Shown: positions 33,263 to 42,710, counted from the stretch's first letter. The stretch is DNA of 64,000 nt from Halomonas shengliensis (GCF_900104135.1 NZ_FNIV01000007.1:1-64000), one strand, 5' to 3'. The notes: generated by a model from the letters alone, not told the origin. Translations and numbers: made by a program.

Positions 33263-33949
33263 ATGCCACGCTCCCTCTGCCTGCTCTTCGACTGCGACGG
33301 TACCCTGGTCGACAGCGAGCCGCTGCTCGCCGACGAGATGGCCACCGCGCTCAACGCCGTGGGCCTGCCCTTCCAGGCCAGCGACTACATCGGCGAGTTT
33401 CGCGGGGCCCGCTTCCGACGCATCGTGGCCGAGCTGGAGAGCCGCCACGGCCGGGTGGACCCCGAGGCCCTGGGGCCGCTGGAGAGCACCATGCGCGCCA
33501 ACCTCAACCGGCGCCTGGCCACCGAGCTCACCCCCATCGAGGGCGCCACCGAGGCACTCGCGGCGCTCTCCGACTACCCCATGGGCGTGGTCTCCAACGG
33601 GCCCGAGAACAAGATCCGCACCTCCCTCGAGGCGACCGGCCTCGAGACCCTGTTCGGTGATCACCTGTTCAGCGCCTACACCGCCAACTGCTGGAAGCCC
33701 GATCCCTGCCTCTACGCCCATGCGGCACACGAGATGGGCTACCCTCCGGCGCGCTGCCTGGCCATCGAGGATTCGGTGGTGGGCGTGCGGGCCGCGCTGG
33801 CCGCCGGCATGACGGTGGTACACCTCAACCGCTACCCGGACGTCGAGCAGACCCCGGAAGGCGCGATCATGATCACCAGCATGTTCCAACTGCCCACTGT
33901 GGTCGCCCGCCTGGCCCGGGAGCTCGCTCCCCGCGTCATCGCCCGCTGA
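33263..33949 (+). CDS. HAD-superfamily phosphatase (phosphoglycolate phosphatase/YieH-like)
   Basis: This 228-residue haloacid dehalogenase-type hydrolase has the nucleophile motif LLFDCDGTLVDSEPL (the two Asp residues flank Cys), motif II VVSNGPENK, motif III lysine in NCWKPDPCLY and motif IV AIEDSVVGVRAALAAGM. A cap domain of about 70 residues after motif I makes it a subclass I phosphatase. The substrate is probably a small phosphorylated metabolite such as a sugar phosphate or phosphoglycolate. The ATG at 33263 follows GAGGA at 6 nt; an overlapping GTG at 33260 is the alternative. It is a single gene between the fba terminator and yciH. Confidence 0.82.
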   Translation: MPRSLCLLFDCDGTLVDSEPLLADEMATALNAVGLPFQASDYIGEFRGARFRRIVAELESRHGRVDPEALGPLESTMRANLNRRLATELTPIEGATEALAALSDYPMGVVSNGPENKIRTSLEATGLETLFGDHLFSAYTANCWKPDPCLYAHAAHEMGYPPARCLAIEDSVVGVRAALAAGMTVVHLNRYPDVEQTPEGAIMITSMFQLPTVVARLARELAPRVIAR

Positions 33950-34058
33950 GCGGGCCCGGCGAGCCCACCCGCCGAGCCCTGTCGAGTCATCATGCAGCCG
34001 GCGGCCACAGCCGCTATCATCCCGGCCATGTTCCTCCACCACTCCGGGAGTCCTCTCC

Positions 34059-34433
34059 ATGCCATCCCTCCAGGACCAGCTGCGCGGCCTCGTCTACTCC
34101 ACCGAGCACGGCGAGACCTGTCCCGACTGTCGCCAGCCCATCGCCGAGTGCCGCTGCGCCGAGCAGGCGGAGCAGGCCCGCCTGGCCGAGCTCGACGGCA
34201 TCGTGCGCCTCCGCCGGGAGACCAGCGGCCGCAAGGGCAAGGGGGTGACCACCATCGGCGGCGTGCCGCTGCCCGAGGCCGAGCTCAAGGCCCTGGCCAA
34301 GGCCCTCAAGAAGCGTTGCGGCACCGGCGGCGCGGTCAAGGAAGGCGTGATCGAGATCCAGGGCGACCAGCGCGAGGTCCTCAAGGCGGAGCTGGAGGCG
34401 CGCGGCTACACGGTCAGGCTGGCCGGCGGCTGA
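34059..34433 (+). CDS. yciH: YciH, SUI1/eIF1-like translation factor homologue
   Basis: This 124-residue protein has a C-terminal SUI1 domain (about 45-120), with the basic RRETSGRKGKGVTTIGG loop and GTGGAVKEGVIEIQGDQREVL, which bind the ribosome in eIF1 homologues. In E. coli YciH can discriminate initiation complexes under stress. The N-terminal part has a CPDC...CRC cysteine cluster that may bind zinc. The 3' end overlaps the convergent sirtuin gene by 20 nt. Confidence 0.88.
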   Translation: MPSLQDQLRGLVYSTEHGETCPDCRQPIAECRCAEQAEQARLAELDGIVRLRRETSGRKGKGVTTIGGVPLPEAELKALAKALKKRCGTGGAVKEGVIEIQGDQREVLKAELEARGYTVRLAGG

Positions 34434-35298
34434 GGTCGGGTGCCAGCCGCTCGGCCAGGGCGGCGAGGGAGGCCTCCAGCGGCGCCGCCACCTTCAGCGC
34501 GTAGAGGTCGTCGGCCCGCGTGCGCCCCAGATTGAGGCAGGCGATGGGCTTGCCGTCGCGGGCCGCGGCGCGGGCGAAGCGGAAGCCGGAATAGACCATC
34601 AGCGACGAGCCCACCACCAGCAGGGCGTCGCTGGCCTCGAGCAGGGCGAAGGCCCGCGCCACCTCGTCGCTCGGCACGCTGTCGCCGAAGAACACCACGT
34701 CGGGCTTCCAGATGCCGTCGCCGCAGCGCGAGCAGGCCGGCACCCGGAAGCCCGAGAAGTCCGCCTCCAGGTCGGCATCGCCATCCGGAGCCGCCCCCGC
34801 CTCCTGCCTCGCCCAGCGCGGATTGAGCGCCTCCAGCTCGGCGTGCAGCGCATGGCGCATGCGACGGGCGCCGCAGCCCATGCAGCGCACCCGGTCGGCG
34901 CGGCCATGGAGGTCGATCACCCGGCGCGAGCCGGCGCGCTGGTGCAGGCCGTCGACGTTCTGGGTGATCACCCCGCGTACCACGCCCTGTGCCTCCAGCC
35001 GCGCCAGGGCCCGGTGGGCGGCGCTGGGGCGCGCCTCGCCCAGGGTACGGAACCCCACCAGGGCGCGCGCCCAGTAGCGCTGCCGGGCGGCGTGGCTGCC
35101 CATGAACTGGCGGTGCTGCATGGGCGGCGAGCGCTTCCACTCGCCGGCGGCGTCCCGATAGTCGGGGATCCCGCTGGCGGTGCTGATCCCCGCGCCGCTG
35201 AGCACCGCCAGCCGCGGGTGACGCTCGATGAAGGCGACCAGCGCCTCCAGGCTCGCCGGGTCGAGGGGGGTAAGGGAAGTTGCCGTCGCTGCCGTCAT
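34414..35298 (-). CDS. SIR2-family NAD-dependent protein deacylase
   Basis: This 294-residue sirtuin removes acyl groups from lysine using NAD. The NAD-binding LAVLSGAGISTASGIPDYRD, catalytic-region TQNVDGLHQRAGSRRVIDLHGR (His at the end is the general base) and the zinc site (CMGC, then CSRC about 50 residues later) are intact. GSSLMVYSGFRFA follows near the C-terminus. It is most like the class II type common in proteobacteria. The ATG at 35298 is chosen because the longer open frame upstream is low-complexity and lacks homology. It is cytosolic, a single gene converging on yciH. Some Sir2 proteins act in phage defence, but the deacylase-type zinc ribbon argues against that here. Confidence 0.87.
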   Translation of the reverse strand: MTAATATSLTPLDPASLEALVAFIERHPRLAVLSGAGISTASGIPDYRDAAGEWKRSPPMQHRQFMGSHAARQRYWARALVGFRTLGEARPSAAHRALARLEAQGVVRGVITQNVDGLHQRAGSRRVIDLHGRADRVRCMGCGARRMRHALHAELEALNPRWARQEAGAAPDGDADLEADFSGFRVPACSRCGDGIWKPDVVFFGDSVPSDEVARAFALLEASDALLVVGSSLMVYSGFRFARAAARDGKPIACLNLGRTRADDLYALKVAAPLEASLAALAERLAPDLSRRPA

Positions 35299-35404
35299 CC
35301 TGCTGCCTCGCTGCCTGCGCCGAACAGAGCATGGCCCCCGGGGGGCGGGGTTGTCTAGAATGGGGCGACCTCCGCCGCACCCTGCGCATGGGCAAGGAAC
35401 CCCG

Positions 35405-36301
35405 ATGGCCTGGCTGGAATACCTGCTCCCCCTGATCTTCCTGTTTCCGCTCGCCGCCATGGGGGTGATCGTGGTGGCGCTGCGCAACCTGCATGACGCC
35501 CGGGTGCGCTCGCCCTTCGACGCCCGGCCGCTGCGCGAGCCCGGCCAGCACCTGCGCGACCGCCTCGACGACGCCTTCGCCGGCCTCTACCTCAACGGCG
35601 CCCTCGGCCCCCTGGTCACCCTGGTGCCGCTGGTCTACGGCATGGGGCGCATGATCGTCTCCCATGAGCAGCACTGGGTGGAGTGGGCCCTCTACGGCGC
35701 GCTGAGCACCCTGCTGGTGCTGGGCTACAGCTTCCGGCTGATGCGCGACTTCCAGCGCATCCGGCGCCTCAAGCTGGGGCTCGCCTGCGAACTGGCGGTG
35801 GGCCAGGAGCTCGAGCGCCTGGTGCGCCCCGAGGCCCACCCCTTCTATGTCTTCCACGACATCCCCGCGGGCGGCACCCGCATCGACCATGTGGTGGTGA
35901 CCCCCTGCGGGGTCTTCGTGGTGGAGACCCGCGCCCGCACCCGCCCCTTCGCCCCCTCCGGCGAGGAGCTCGACCGGCTGGTGGTGGAGAAGGCGCGGCT
36001 GCGCTTCCCGGGCTGGAGCGAACGCAAGCCGCTGGCCAAGACCCGCGAGCTGGCGCGCTGGATGGCCGACTGGCTCGCCGAGCGCACCGGTCACGCGGTG
36101 CCGGTGATGGGCGTACTGACCCTGCCCGGCTGGCGGGTGGAGGCCGACGACGGCCCCGACGACCTGCTGGTGGACAGCGGCGACGACCTGGCCGGCCGCC
36201 TCGCCACGCTCTGCCCCGGCGAGTTCGACGCCGCCGCCCACGACGCCGTCATCGCCACCCTGATGGCGCACACCGGCGCCAGCCGCGCGCCCGGCGCCTA
36301 G
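35405..36301 (+). CDS. membrane-anchored NERD-domain protein
   Basis: This 298-residue protein starts with a hydrophobic segment (about 6-28) and has two more between about 65 and 110. A NERD (nuclease-related) domain follows at about 125-235. The key stretch is GTRIDHVVVTPCGVFVVETRARTR, matching the G-x-IDHVVI-G-x-VFVIETK core of the fold. NERD proteins resemble Holliday-junction-resolvase-type nucleases, but their function is mostly unproven. The ATG at 35405 follows a GCAAGGAAC site; the long upstream extension is not protein-like. It diverges from the sirtuin gene and converges on dgt with an 11-nt gap. Confidence 0.8.
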   Translation: MAWLEYLLPLIFLFPLAAMGVIVVALRNLHDARVRSPFDARPLREPGQHLRDRLDDAFAGLYLNGALGPLVTLVPLVYGMGRMIVSHEQHWVEWALYGALSTLLVLGYSFRLMRDFQRIRRLKLGLACELAVGQELERLVRPEAHPFYVFHDIPAGGTRIDHVVVTPCGVFVVETRARTRPFAPSGEELDRLVVEKARLRFPGWSERKPLAKTRELARWMADWLAERTGHAVPVMGVLTLPGWRVEADDGPDDLLVDSGDDLAGRLATLCPGEFDAAAHDAVIATLMAHTGASRAPGA

Positions 36302-36312
36302 CCAAGGCCCCC

Positions 36313-37662
36313 TCAGTCGCCGCGCAGGCGCCCGCCCATCTCCTGGGCCAGGTCCACGGCGTAGTGGTCGGTCATGCCGCCGATGAAGTCGAGCATGCGC
36401 CGGTAGCTGTCGTAGAGGCCCCAGGAGGGACGCGGGGTGTTCTCGCCGATCAGCGCCAGCACCCGCTGGTGCTTGAAGGTGGAGCGCCCGGTGTGGTGAA
36501 GCTCGTGGGCCGCGCCGATGAAGGCCTCCAGCAGGATCCCCAGCGTCGTATAGGCGCCGATCTCCAGCTTGGCCTTGCGCTCGTTCTGGAAGATCCGCTC
36601 CCGGGCCAGCTGCTTGGCCGCCTTCACCCCCCAGTCCAGGTCCGGATGACAGAGCTCGAGCAGGTCCTGGCGCAGCCGCCCGGCGAGCAGCTCCGCCTCG
36701 TGCTGCACGAACACCGCGCCGACGTCGCTGACCGCCCGCTCCATGGCCGCCCCGCGCAGGGCGGCGATGCGCCGCCGCTGGGAGACCCCCTGGCGCTGCA
36801 TGGCGGCATAGTCGTGGGGCTCGCCGCCGGCGATCTGGATCAGGATATCGGCGACCTCGTCGAAGCGCAGGATGCCCATCTCCAGGCCATCCTCCAGGTC
36901 GAGCAGCGCGTAGCAGATGTCATCGGCGGCCTCCACCAGCCAGGCCAGGGGGTGGCGACACCAGCGCCCCTCCCCGCCGGCGGGCAGCCCCAGGCGCTCG
37001 GCCACCTCCACCAGCAGGTGGCGCTCGCTCTGGTAGCAGCCGAACTTGCCCATGGCCCCGCCGTGTTCCACCGTCCAGGGGTACTTGAGCAGGGTGCCCA
37101 GCGTCGCCGTGGTCAGGCGCATGCCGCCGCGGAACTGGTTGTACTCGATCTGGGTGATCACCCGGAAACCCTGGGCGTTGCCCTCATAGGTGAGCAGGTC
37201 CTCGCGCTCCAGCGGCGAGAGCCCCTCGAGCAGGCCGCTGCCGTCGGCCTCGGCGCGCTTGAACCAGTCGCGGATGGCGTACTCCCCGGCATGCCCGAAG
37301 GGCGGGTTGCCGATGTCGTGACCCAGGCAGGCGGCCTGGACGATCACCCCCAGGTCGGCGGGGGTGATCCAGCCGGGCAGGCGGCCGCTCAGCCGCTCGC
37401 CGACGATCATGCCCAGCGAGCGCCCCACGCAGCCCACCTCCAGGGAGTGGGTCAGGCGGGTATGGATATGGTCGTTGTCGGTCAGCGGGTGGACCTGGGT
37501 CTTGCGCCCCAGGCGCCGGAAGGAACCGGCGAAGACGATACGGTCATGATCCTTGTGGAAGGGGCTGCGGCCGATCTCTCCGCGGCCATCGGCGGGGCGC
37601 GCGCCGCGCCGGTCGTGCAGGCGGCTTGGATCCAGCAGCCGCTCCCAGCTCATCTGCGTCAT
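36313..37662 (-). CDS. dgt: deoxyguanosinetriphosphate triphosphohydrolase-like HD protein
   Basis: This 449-residue HD-domain enzyme hydrolyses dGTP (or dNTPs) to nucleoside and triphosphate. The metal site is given by THSLEVGCVGRS, CLGHDIGNPPFGHAGE and a later HPLAWLVEAADDICYALLDLEDG. FAGSFRRLGRKTQVHPL near the N-terminus is the conserved family start. The ATG at 37662 has AAGGAG 8 nt upstream. Proteins of this subgroup are sometimes named dGTPase type 3. It stands between a NERD protein and the ntr genes. Cellular roles range from dNTP balance to replication fidelity; restriction of phage by dNTP depletion is known for some relatives. Confidence 0.9.
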   Translation of the reverse strand: MTQMSWERLLDPSRLHDRRGARPADGRGEIGRSPFHKDHDRIVFAGSFRRLGRKTQVHPLTDNDHIHTRLTHSLEVGCVGRSLGMIVGERLSGRLPGWITPADLGVIVQAACLGHDIGNPPFGHAGEYAIRDWFKRAEADGSGLLEGLSPLEREDLLTYEGNAQGFRVITQIEYNQFRGGMRLTTATLGTLLKYPWTVEHGGAMGKFGCYQSERHLLVEVAERLGLPAGGEGRWCRHPLAWLVEAADDICYALLDLEDGLEMGILRFDEVADILIQIAGGEPHDYAAMQRQGVSQRRRIAALRGAAMERAVSDVGAVFVQHEAELLAGRLRQDLLELCHPDLDWGVKAAKQLARERIFQNERKAKLEIGAYTTLGILLEAFIGAAHELHHTGRSTFKHQRVLALIGENTPRPSWGLYDSYRRMLDFIGGMTDHYAVDLAQEMGGRLRGD

Positions 37663-37718
37663 GGGCGTCTCTCCTTGAGGCGCCCATTCTGGCAGCCCCC
37701 GGCGCCGGCGCCCAGCCC

Positions 37719-39134
37719 CTACTCCCCCTCGGCCAGCGCCGGCAACAGGACCTTGAGCTTGCGGGTGAGGGTGTTGCGCCCCCAGCCCAGCAGCTCGGCA
37801 GCCTCGCCCTTGCGGCCGCCGGTGTGACGCAGGGCGGTCTCGATCAGGATGCGCTCGAAGTCGGGCACGGCCTCCTCCAGCAGGTGGGTGTGGCCGGCGG
37901 CCAGGGCGCGGTCGGCCCAGTCGCGGAAGGCCACCCGCCAGTCGCCGCCGGCACCGGTCGTCTCGTCGCCCTCGCCGCGCAGCTCCGGCGGCAGGTCCTC
38001 CACCAGGATCTCGCGACCCGAGGCCATCACCGTCAGCCAGCGGCAGGCGTTCTCCAGCTGGCGCACGTTGCCGGGCCAGGGCAGCCGGGTGAGGTGGCGC
38101 TCGGCCTCGGGGGTGAGCACCTTGACGTCGGTGGCCAGCTCCTTGGCCGCCTCGGCAAGGAAGTGGTTGGCCAGCCGTGGGATGTCCTCGCGCCGCTCGG
38201 CGAGCCTGGGCAGGTGCACGCGGATGACGTTGAGGCGGTGGAAGAGGTCCTCGCGGAAGCGGCCATCCTCCACCAGGCGCTCCAGGTCCTGGTGGGTGGC
38301 GGCGATGATGCGCACGTCCACCCTCACCGGGGTGTGGCCGCCGACACGGTAGAACTCGCCGTCGGCCAGCACCCGCAGCAGCCGGGTCTGGGTCTCCGCC
38401 GGCATGTCGCCGATCTCGTCCAGGAACAGGGTGCCGCCGTTGGCCTGCTCGAAGCGTCCCTGGCGCTGGGCGGTGGCCCCGGTGAAGGCGCCCTTCTCGT
38501 GACCGAACAGCTCCGACTCGATCAAGTCCTTGGGGATCGCCGCCATGTTGAGGGCGATGAACGGCTTGCCGGTGCGCGGGCTGTGCTGATGCAGGGCGCG
38601 GGCCACCCGCTCCTTGCCGGTGCCGGATTCGCCGTTGATCAGCACCGTGATATGCGAGTGCGAGAGCCGGCCGATGGCCCGGAACACCTCCTGCATCGCC
38701 GGTGCCTCGCCGATGATCTCGGCGTCCAGCCCCTCGGGCACGCTGACCGGCCGCCGGCGCTCCCGGGCATGCGCCACGGCACGGCGCACCAGGGCCAGCG
38801 CCTCGTCGACATCGAAGGGCTTGGGCAGGTACTCGAAGGCACCGCCCTGGTAGGAGGCCACGGCGCTGTCGAGGTCGGAGTGGGCGGTCATCACGATCAC
38901 CGGCAGCTCGGGATGGGCCTCACGCACCCGAGCCATCAGGTCGAGGCCATCGATGCCGGGCATGCGGATATCGGTGACCAGCACGTCGGGCGGGTCGGCC
39001 AGCAGGCGCTCGAGGGCGGTATCGGCACGCTCGATGCACTCCACCTCGAGGTCGGGCTGGGCCAGGGCGCGCTCCAGCACCCAGCGGATGGCGCGGTCGT
39101 CATCGACGACCGCCACGCGTGCAACGTCAGTCAT
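37719..39134 (-). CDS. ntrC: nitrogen regulator NtrC (NR-I)
   Basis: This 471-residue sigma-54 activator governs nitrogen-starvation genes. It has a receiver domain (Asp55 in [10 protein letters not shown]), an AAA+ domain with Walker [10 protein letters not shown], an intact GAFTGA loop and DEIGDMP, and a C-terminal Fis-type HTH ([23 protein letters not shown]). Length and motifs equal E. coli GlnG (469). It overlaps ntrB by 8 nt and is co-transcribed with it leftward. NtrC sites are visible upstream of both ntrB and glnA in this window, so the regulon logic can be followed directly. Confidence 0.96.
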   Translation of the reverse strand: MTDVARVAVVDDDRAIRWVLERALAQPDLEVECIERADTALERLLADPPDVLVTDIRMPGIDGLDLMARVREAHPELPVIVMTAHSDLDSAVASYQGGAFEYLPKPFDVDEALALVRRAVAHARERRRPVSVPEGLDAEIIGEAPAMQEVFRAIGRLSHSHITVLINGESGTGKERVARALHQHSPRTGKPFIALNMAAIPKDLIESELFGHEKGAFTGATAQRQGRFEQANGGTLFLDEIGDMPAETQTRLLRVLADGEFYRVGGHTPVRVDVRIIAATHQDLERLVEDGRFREDLFHRLNVIRVHLPRLAERREDIPRLANHFLAEAAKELATDVKVLTPEAERHLTRLPWPGNVRQLENACRWLTVMASGREILVEDLPPELRGEGDETTGAGGDWRVAFRDWADRALAAGHTHLLEEAVPDFERILIETALRHTGGRKGEAAELLGWGRNTLTRKLKVLLPALAEGE

Positions 39135-40185
39135 GGCGCGTCTCCAGAGGAATCAGCAGGCGGAATTCGGTATGGCCCGGCACGGAATCGCATTCGATCA
39201 GGCCCTGGTGCTGATGCAGAATGCCCTGGGCGATGGAGAGCCCCAGGCCGCTGCCGTCGGCGCGCCCCGAGACCATGGGGTAGAAGAGCGTCTCCTTGAG
39301 GGCCTCGGGGATGCCGGGGCCGTTGTCGAGGAGCGCCACCTCGGCCACCAGGCGGTGGCGCTCGGCGCCCAGGGTGAACTGGCGCCGCGCCCGGGTGCGC
39401 AGCACCAGGTGCGGTGCGGGCGTGCCCGCCTCGTGCATCGCCTCCACGGCGTTGCGCGCCACGTTGAGCACCGCCTGGATCAGCTGCGCCTCGTCACCGG
39501 CGAGGTCCGGCAGGCTGGGATCGTAGTCGCGCTCGATGTTTACCGTGGGATGCTCGGCGAGCAGCAGGCTGCGCACCCGCTCCAGCACCTTGTGGATATT
39601 GACCGGCTCATGGCGCGCCACCCGGTTGGGACCCAGCATGGAGTCCACCAGGTCGCGCAGCCGATCCACCTCCTCGATGATGATGCGGGTGAACTCGCGG
39701 TGGGCCGGGTTCTCCAGGTCGCGCTCCAGCAGCTGGGCCGCGCCACGGATGCCGCCCAGCGGGTTCTTGACCTCATGGGCGAGGCCGCGGGTCAGCACCT
39801 TGACGGTCTCCTGGCGGGTCAGCAGCGCCTCCTCCCGGGAGATGCGGATCAGGCGGTCGCGGGGCTCCACCTCCAGCAGCAACTCGTCCCGGGAGAGCGG
39901 CGTCACGGTGTAGTCCACGGTCAGCGGCTCGCCGCCCAACATCGCCAGGCGCGCCTCGCGGCGGGTGAAGGGGTGGAAGGCGTCACGCGCCTTGCTCAGC
40001 ACGCCGGCCAGGCCGTCGGCCTGCTCCATCAGCGAGCAGAGCGCCACCCCCTCCACGCGGCTCAGGCTCAGCGAGAGCAGCGCCTCGGCGGCGGGGTTCA
40101 TCCACACCACCCTGAGCTCGCCGTCCAGCAGCAGCACGGCGGTGGTGAGGTGTTCCATCAGGCGTTGATGCATCGCAGCGGCCAT
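39127..40185 (-). CDS. ntrB: nitrogen sensor kinase NtrB (NR-II)
   Basis: This 352-residue soluble histidine kinase/phosphatase works with PII to set NtrC phosphorylation. It has an N-terminal PAS domain (about 8-115: LTTAVLLLDGELRVVWMNPAAEALL), the H-box GLAHEVKNPLGGIRGAAQLL with phospho-acceptor His137, and a C-terminal ATPase domain (NVARNAVEAM, DNGPGIPEAL, GSGLGLSIAQGI). The start at 40185 is supported by the family N-terminus, although the ribosome site is weak (CCGGAAACGAC). A sigma-54 promoter lies 36-51 bp upstream, so ntrBC can be transcribed apart from glnA. Confidence 0.95.
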   Translation of the reverse strand: MAAAMHQRLMEHLTTAVLLLDGELRVVWMNPAAEALLSLSLSRVEGVALCSLMEQADGLAGVLSKARDAFHPFTRREARLAMLGGEPLTVDYTVTPLSRDELLLEVEPRDRLIRISREEALLTRQETVKVLTRGLAHEVKNPLGGIRGAAQLLERDLENPAHREFTRIIIEEVDRLRDLVDSMLGPNRVARHEPVNIHKVLERVRSLLLAEHPTVNIERDYDPSLPDLAGDEAQLIQAVLNVARNAVEAMHEAGTPAPHLVLRTRARRQFTLGAERHRLVAEVALLDNGPGIPEALKETLFYPMVSGRADGSGLGLSIAQGILHQHQGLIECDSVPGHTEFRLLIPLETRHD

Positions 40186-40220
40186 GTCGTTTCCGGGAGT
40201 CGTCGTTCTGAGGGGAGTAG

Positions 40221-40236
40221 TGCAAGAAGCGGGCCA
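40221..40236 (-). promoter_or_regulatory. sigma-54 promoter of ntrBC
   Basis: On the minus strand TGGCCCG-CTTC-TTGCA shows GG and GC at the -24/-12 spacing with one mismatch to consensus. It lies 36 nt from the ntrB ATG, within the 401-nt gene-poor stretch 40186-40586. That stretch also holds an NtrC site and the post-stop frame of DUF4124. Confidence 0.8.
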
Positions 40237-40288
40237 GGCGTGCAGGCCCCATGATGGCGCGCCCGGCATCCCCAGGCGGCGGCATATG

Positions 40289-40305
40289 CGCACCAAAGTA
40301 GTGCA
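40289..40305. promoter_or_regulatory. NtrC binding site upstream of ntrB
   Basis: CGCAC-CAAAGTA-GTGCA matches the NtrC consensus TGCAC-N7-GTGCA in 9 of 10 half-site bases. It is 53 bp upstream of the -24 element of the ntrB sigma-54 promoter, implying autoregulation of ntrBC. Confidence 0.7.
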
Positions 40306-40549
40306 TTGCGCGGCACCCTGCACTCTTCAGCGCTGCAGGGCGAGGCGACTCAGGGGGAGGTATCGGCGTCCGCTTCGGCCGCGGCACCTCGGCGCGAGGG
40401 CTCCGCCTCGGGCAGGCGACGCGCCGGGGCCTCCAGGCCTCGTCGCGGCGAATAGGCCTCGTCCGCCTCGGGCGGTTGGGCCGGCGGCAGGACGGGAGGA
40501 TGCGGGCGATGCTCGCCGGGCGGCGGGTGGCAGGGCCTCGGACTGCCGT

Positions 40550-40575
40550 CCGGGCACCACGGCCAGGGTGCCCGG
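40550..40575 (-). terminator. hairpin after the DUF4124 gene
   Basis: CCGGGCACC (40550-40558) pairs perfectly with GGTGCCCGG (40567-40575) around an 8-nt loop, 12 nt past the DUF4124 stop on the minus strand. No T-run follows. It could weaken read-through from glnA into ntrBC. Confidence 0.5.
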
Positions 40576-40586
40576 CGAGGGGGGAG

Positions 40587-41150
40587 CTAACCGGCGGGCT
40601 GGCGGTTGACGTTGGCCCGCAGCACATAGATGGTCACCGGCGCGGTGCGATGGCGCACCTCGCCGCCGGCATCCAGCAGCTCGGCCTGCAGCACGTGCTC
40701 GCCGGGGTTCATGTTGGGCACCATGAAGGCGCTGGTATGCATCGCCGACTGGCTGACCTGGCCATCCACTAGCAGCCGCACGCGGTGGTCCTCGCGCAGC
40801 CCCGGCTCGATGCCGAGATCCACGGTGATGTTGCCGGCCGCCCCTACCGGGAAGGCCTGCTCGTGGGTGGGTGAGACGATGCGGAAGCTGTCGTAGGGCA
40901 TGAACGGCTGACCAGGGGAGGCCGGGGCTGCCGCGGCCCCCTCGACGCGGGGAACGGCCGGGCCGCTGCGCACCTCGCCGGTGGAGGGCACCACGGTGAC
41001 CGGGGCCAGCTCCACCTGCTCGCCACCGCGGTCCGGGTTATCGGTGAACACCACGTTGCCCTGGGCGTCGGTGGTGCGGTAGATGGTCTGTGCCTGGGCC
41101 ACCAGGCTCACGCCCATGCCCACCACCAGCGTCAGCACTGCCTTGTTCAT
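40587..41150 (-). CDS. exported DUF4124-domain protein between glnA and ntrB
   Basis: This 187-residue protein has a signal peptide (MNKAVLTLVVGMGVSLVAQA) followed by a DUF4124 domain (about 22-60: IYRTTDAQGNVVFTDNPDRGGEQVEL). A proline/alanine-rich linker leads to a beta-rich domain (about 100-180: FRIVSPTHEQAFPVGAAGNITVDLGIEPGL) that ends in RANVNRQPAG. DUF4124 proteins are periplasmic and of unknown function. The location between glnA and ntrB is conserved in Pseudomonas. The same reading frame stays open for 78 codons after the TAG stop, down to a TGA at 40350-40352, with coding-like composition (see findings). The ATG at 41150 follows AGGGGA. Confidence 0.82.
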   Translation of the reverse strand: MNKAVLTLVVGMGVSLVAQAQTIYRTTDAQGNVVFTDNPDRGGEQVELAPVTVVPSTGEVRSGPAVPRVEGAAAAPASPGQPFMPYDSFRIVSPTHEQAFPVGAAGNITVDLGIEPGLREDHRVRLLVDGQVSQSAMHTSAFMVPNMNPGEHVLQAELLDAGGEVRHRTAPVTIYVLRANVNRQPAG

Positions 41151-41227
41151 GGAGAATCCCCTGCGTATCGGCTCGTCACCGGAATGGATCGACGTCGTCC
41201 TGTCGGGCTCATGCCTTGGATAGTGTA

Positions 41228-41264
41228 GAGAAGAAAGGGGTTCCGCCGGTAGCGGAACCCCTTT
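41228..41264 (-). terminator. intrinsic terminator of glnA
   Basis: A 13-bp perfect stem (41234-41246 with 41252-41264) with loop CGGTA lies 40 nt past the glnA stop on the minus strand. The stem ends in TTT and is followed by CTTCTCT, giving a T-rich tail. It should limit read-through into DUF4124. Confidence 0.85.
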
Positions 41265-41303
41265 CGATTCATCTGGCACCGGCGCCCCGCGGGGCGCTCG
41301 GCA

Positions 41304-42710
41304 TCAGCAGCTGTAGTACATGTCGAACTCGATGGGATGGGTGGTCATGCGGATGCGCTCCACATCCTCCATCTTGAGCTCGATGTAGGCATCGATCATG
41401 TCATCGGTGAAGACGCCACCCTCGGTCAGGAAGGCACGGTCGGCGTCCAGCGCCTCCAGGGCCTGGTCGAGGCTGTGGGCCACGGTGGGCACCTTCTTGC
41501 CCTCTTCCGGCGGCAGGTCATAGAGGTTCTTGTCCATGGCGTCGCCGGGGTGGATCTTGTTCTTGATGCCGTCGATGCCGGCCATCAGCATCGCCGCGAA
41601 GCACAGGTAGGGGTTCGCGGTGGGATCCGGGAAGCGCAGCTCCACGCGCTTGCCCTTGGGGCTCGCGGTGTAAGGGATGCGGATGGAGGCGGAGCGGTTG
41701 CGGGCGCTGTAGGCCAGCATCACCGGCGCCTCGAAGCCCGGCACCAGGCGCTTGTAGGAGTTGGTGGAGGCGTTGGCGAAGGCGTTCAGGGCACGCGCGT
41801 GCTTGATGATGCCGCCAATGTAGTAGAGCGCCATCTCGGAGAGGCCGGCGTACTCGTCACCCGCGAACTGGTTGACGCCCTCCTTCCAGAAGGACTGGTG
41901 CACGTGCATGCCGCTGCCGTTGTCGCCGACCAGCGGCTTGGGCATGAAGGTGGCGGTCTTGCCATAGGCGTGGGCCACGTTGTGGATCACGTACTTCATC
42001 TCCTGCACCTCGTCGGCCTTCTTGACCAGGGTGTTGAACTTGACCCCGATCTCGTTCTGGCCGGCGTTGGAGACCTCGTGGTGGTGCACCTCGACGCTCT
42101 GGCCGATCGCCTCCAGGGTGTTGCACATGGCGCCACGGATGTCGTGGAAGCTGTCCACCGGCGGCACCGGGAAGTAGCCGCCCTTGACCCGCGGACGGTG
42201 CCCCAGGTTGCCCCCCTCGACCTGGCGATCGGTGGCCCAGGCGCCCTCCTCGGAGGTGATCTTGTACATGGCGCCTTCGATGTCGGCCTTCCAGTGCACC
42301 TCGTCGAAGATGAAGAACTCGGGCTCCGGGCCGAAGAAGGCGGTGTCGCCCAGGCCGGTAGACTGCAGGTAGGCCTCGGCACGCTTGGCGATGGAGCGCG
42401 GGTCGCGGTCGTAGCCCTGCATGGTGGCCGGCTCGATGATGTCGCAGCGCAGCACCAGGGTGGCGTCCTCGGTGAAGGGATCGAGGTAGGCGGTGCCGTC
42501 CTCGGGGCGCAGGATCATGTCGGACTCGTTGATGCCCTTCCAGCCGGAGATGGAAGAGCCGTCGAACATCTGGCCGTTCTCGAAGAACTCCTCGTCCACC
42601 TCACGGGCGGGAATGGTGACGTGCTGCTCCTTGCCGACGGTGTCGGTGAAGCGCAGGTCCACCCACTTGATGTCGTGTTCTTCGATCAGGGCGAGGGTCT
42701 TGGCAGACAT
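41304..42710 (-). CDS. glnA: glutamine synthetase type I
   Basis: This 468-residue dodecameric enzyme forms glutamine from glutamate, ammonia and ATP. The beta-Grasp N-terminus ([23 protein letters not shown]), [12 protein letters not shown], the metal-site [12 protein letters not shown] and [15 protein letters not shown], the ATP-binding [16 protein letters not shown] and the adenylylation site NLYDLPPEE are all present. The modified Tyr is residue 397, exactly as in E. coli, so activity should be controlled by GlnE. Transcription is expected from a sigma-54 promoter at 42849-42864 activated by NtrC. Confidence 0.97.
   Translation of the reverse strand: MSAKTLALIEEHDIKWVDLRFTDTVGKEQHVTIPAREVDEEFFENGQMFDGSSISGWKGINESDMILRPEDGTAYLDPFTEDATLVLRCDIIEPATMQGYDRDPRSIAKRAEAYLQSTGLGDTAFFGPEPEFFIFDEVHWKADIEGAMYKITSEEGAWATDRQVEGGNLGHRPRVKGGYFPVPPVDSFHDIRGAMCNTLEAIGQSVEVHHHEVSNAGQNEIGVKFNTLVKKADEVQEMKYVIHNVAHAYGKTATFMPKPLVGDNGSGMHVHQSFWKEGVNQFAGDEYAGLSEMALYYIGGIIKHARALNAFANASTNSYKRLVPGFEAPVMLAYSARNRSASIRIPYTASPKGKRVELRFPDPTANPYLCFAAMLMAGIDGIKNKIHPGDAMDKNLYDLPPEEGKKVPTVAHSLDQALEALDADRAFLTEGGVFTDDMIDAYIELKMEDVERIRMTTHPIEFDMYYSC

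Noticed and set aside
34414-37662. Sirtuin, NERD nuclease-like protein and dGTPase side by side, reminiscent of an anti-phage island
   Set aside because: The three genes are on alternating strands with no operon structure. The sirtuin has the zinc ribbon and motifs of a housekeeping deacylase, and the neighbours are core genes with normal composition.
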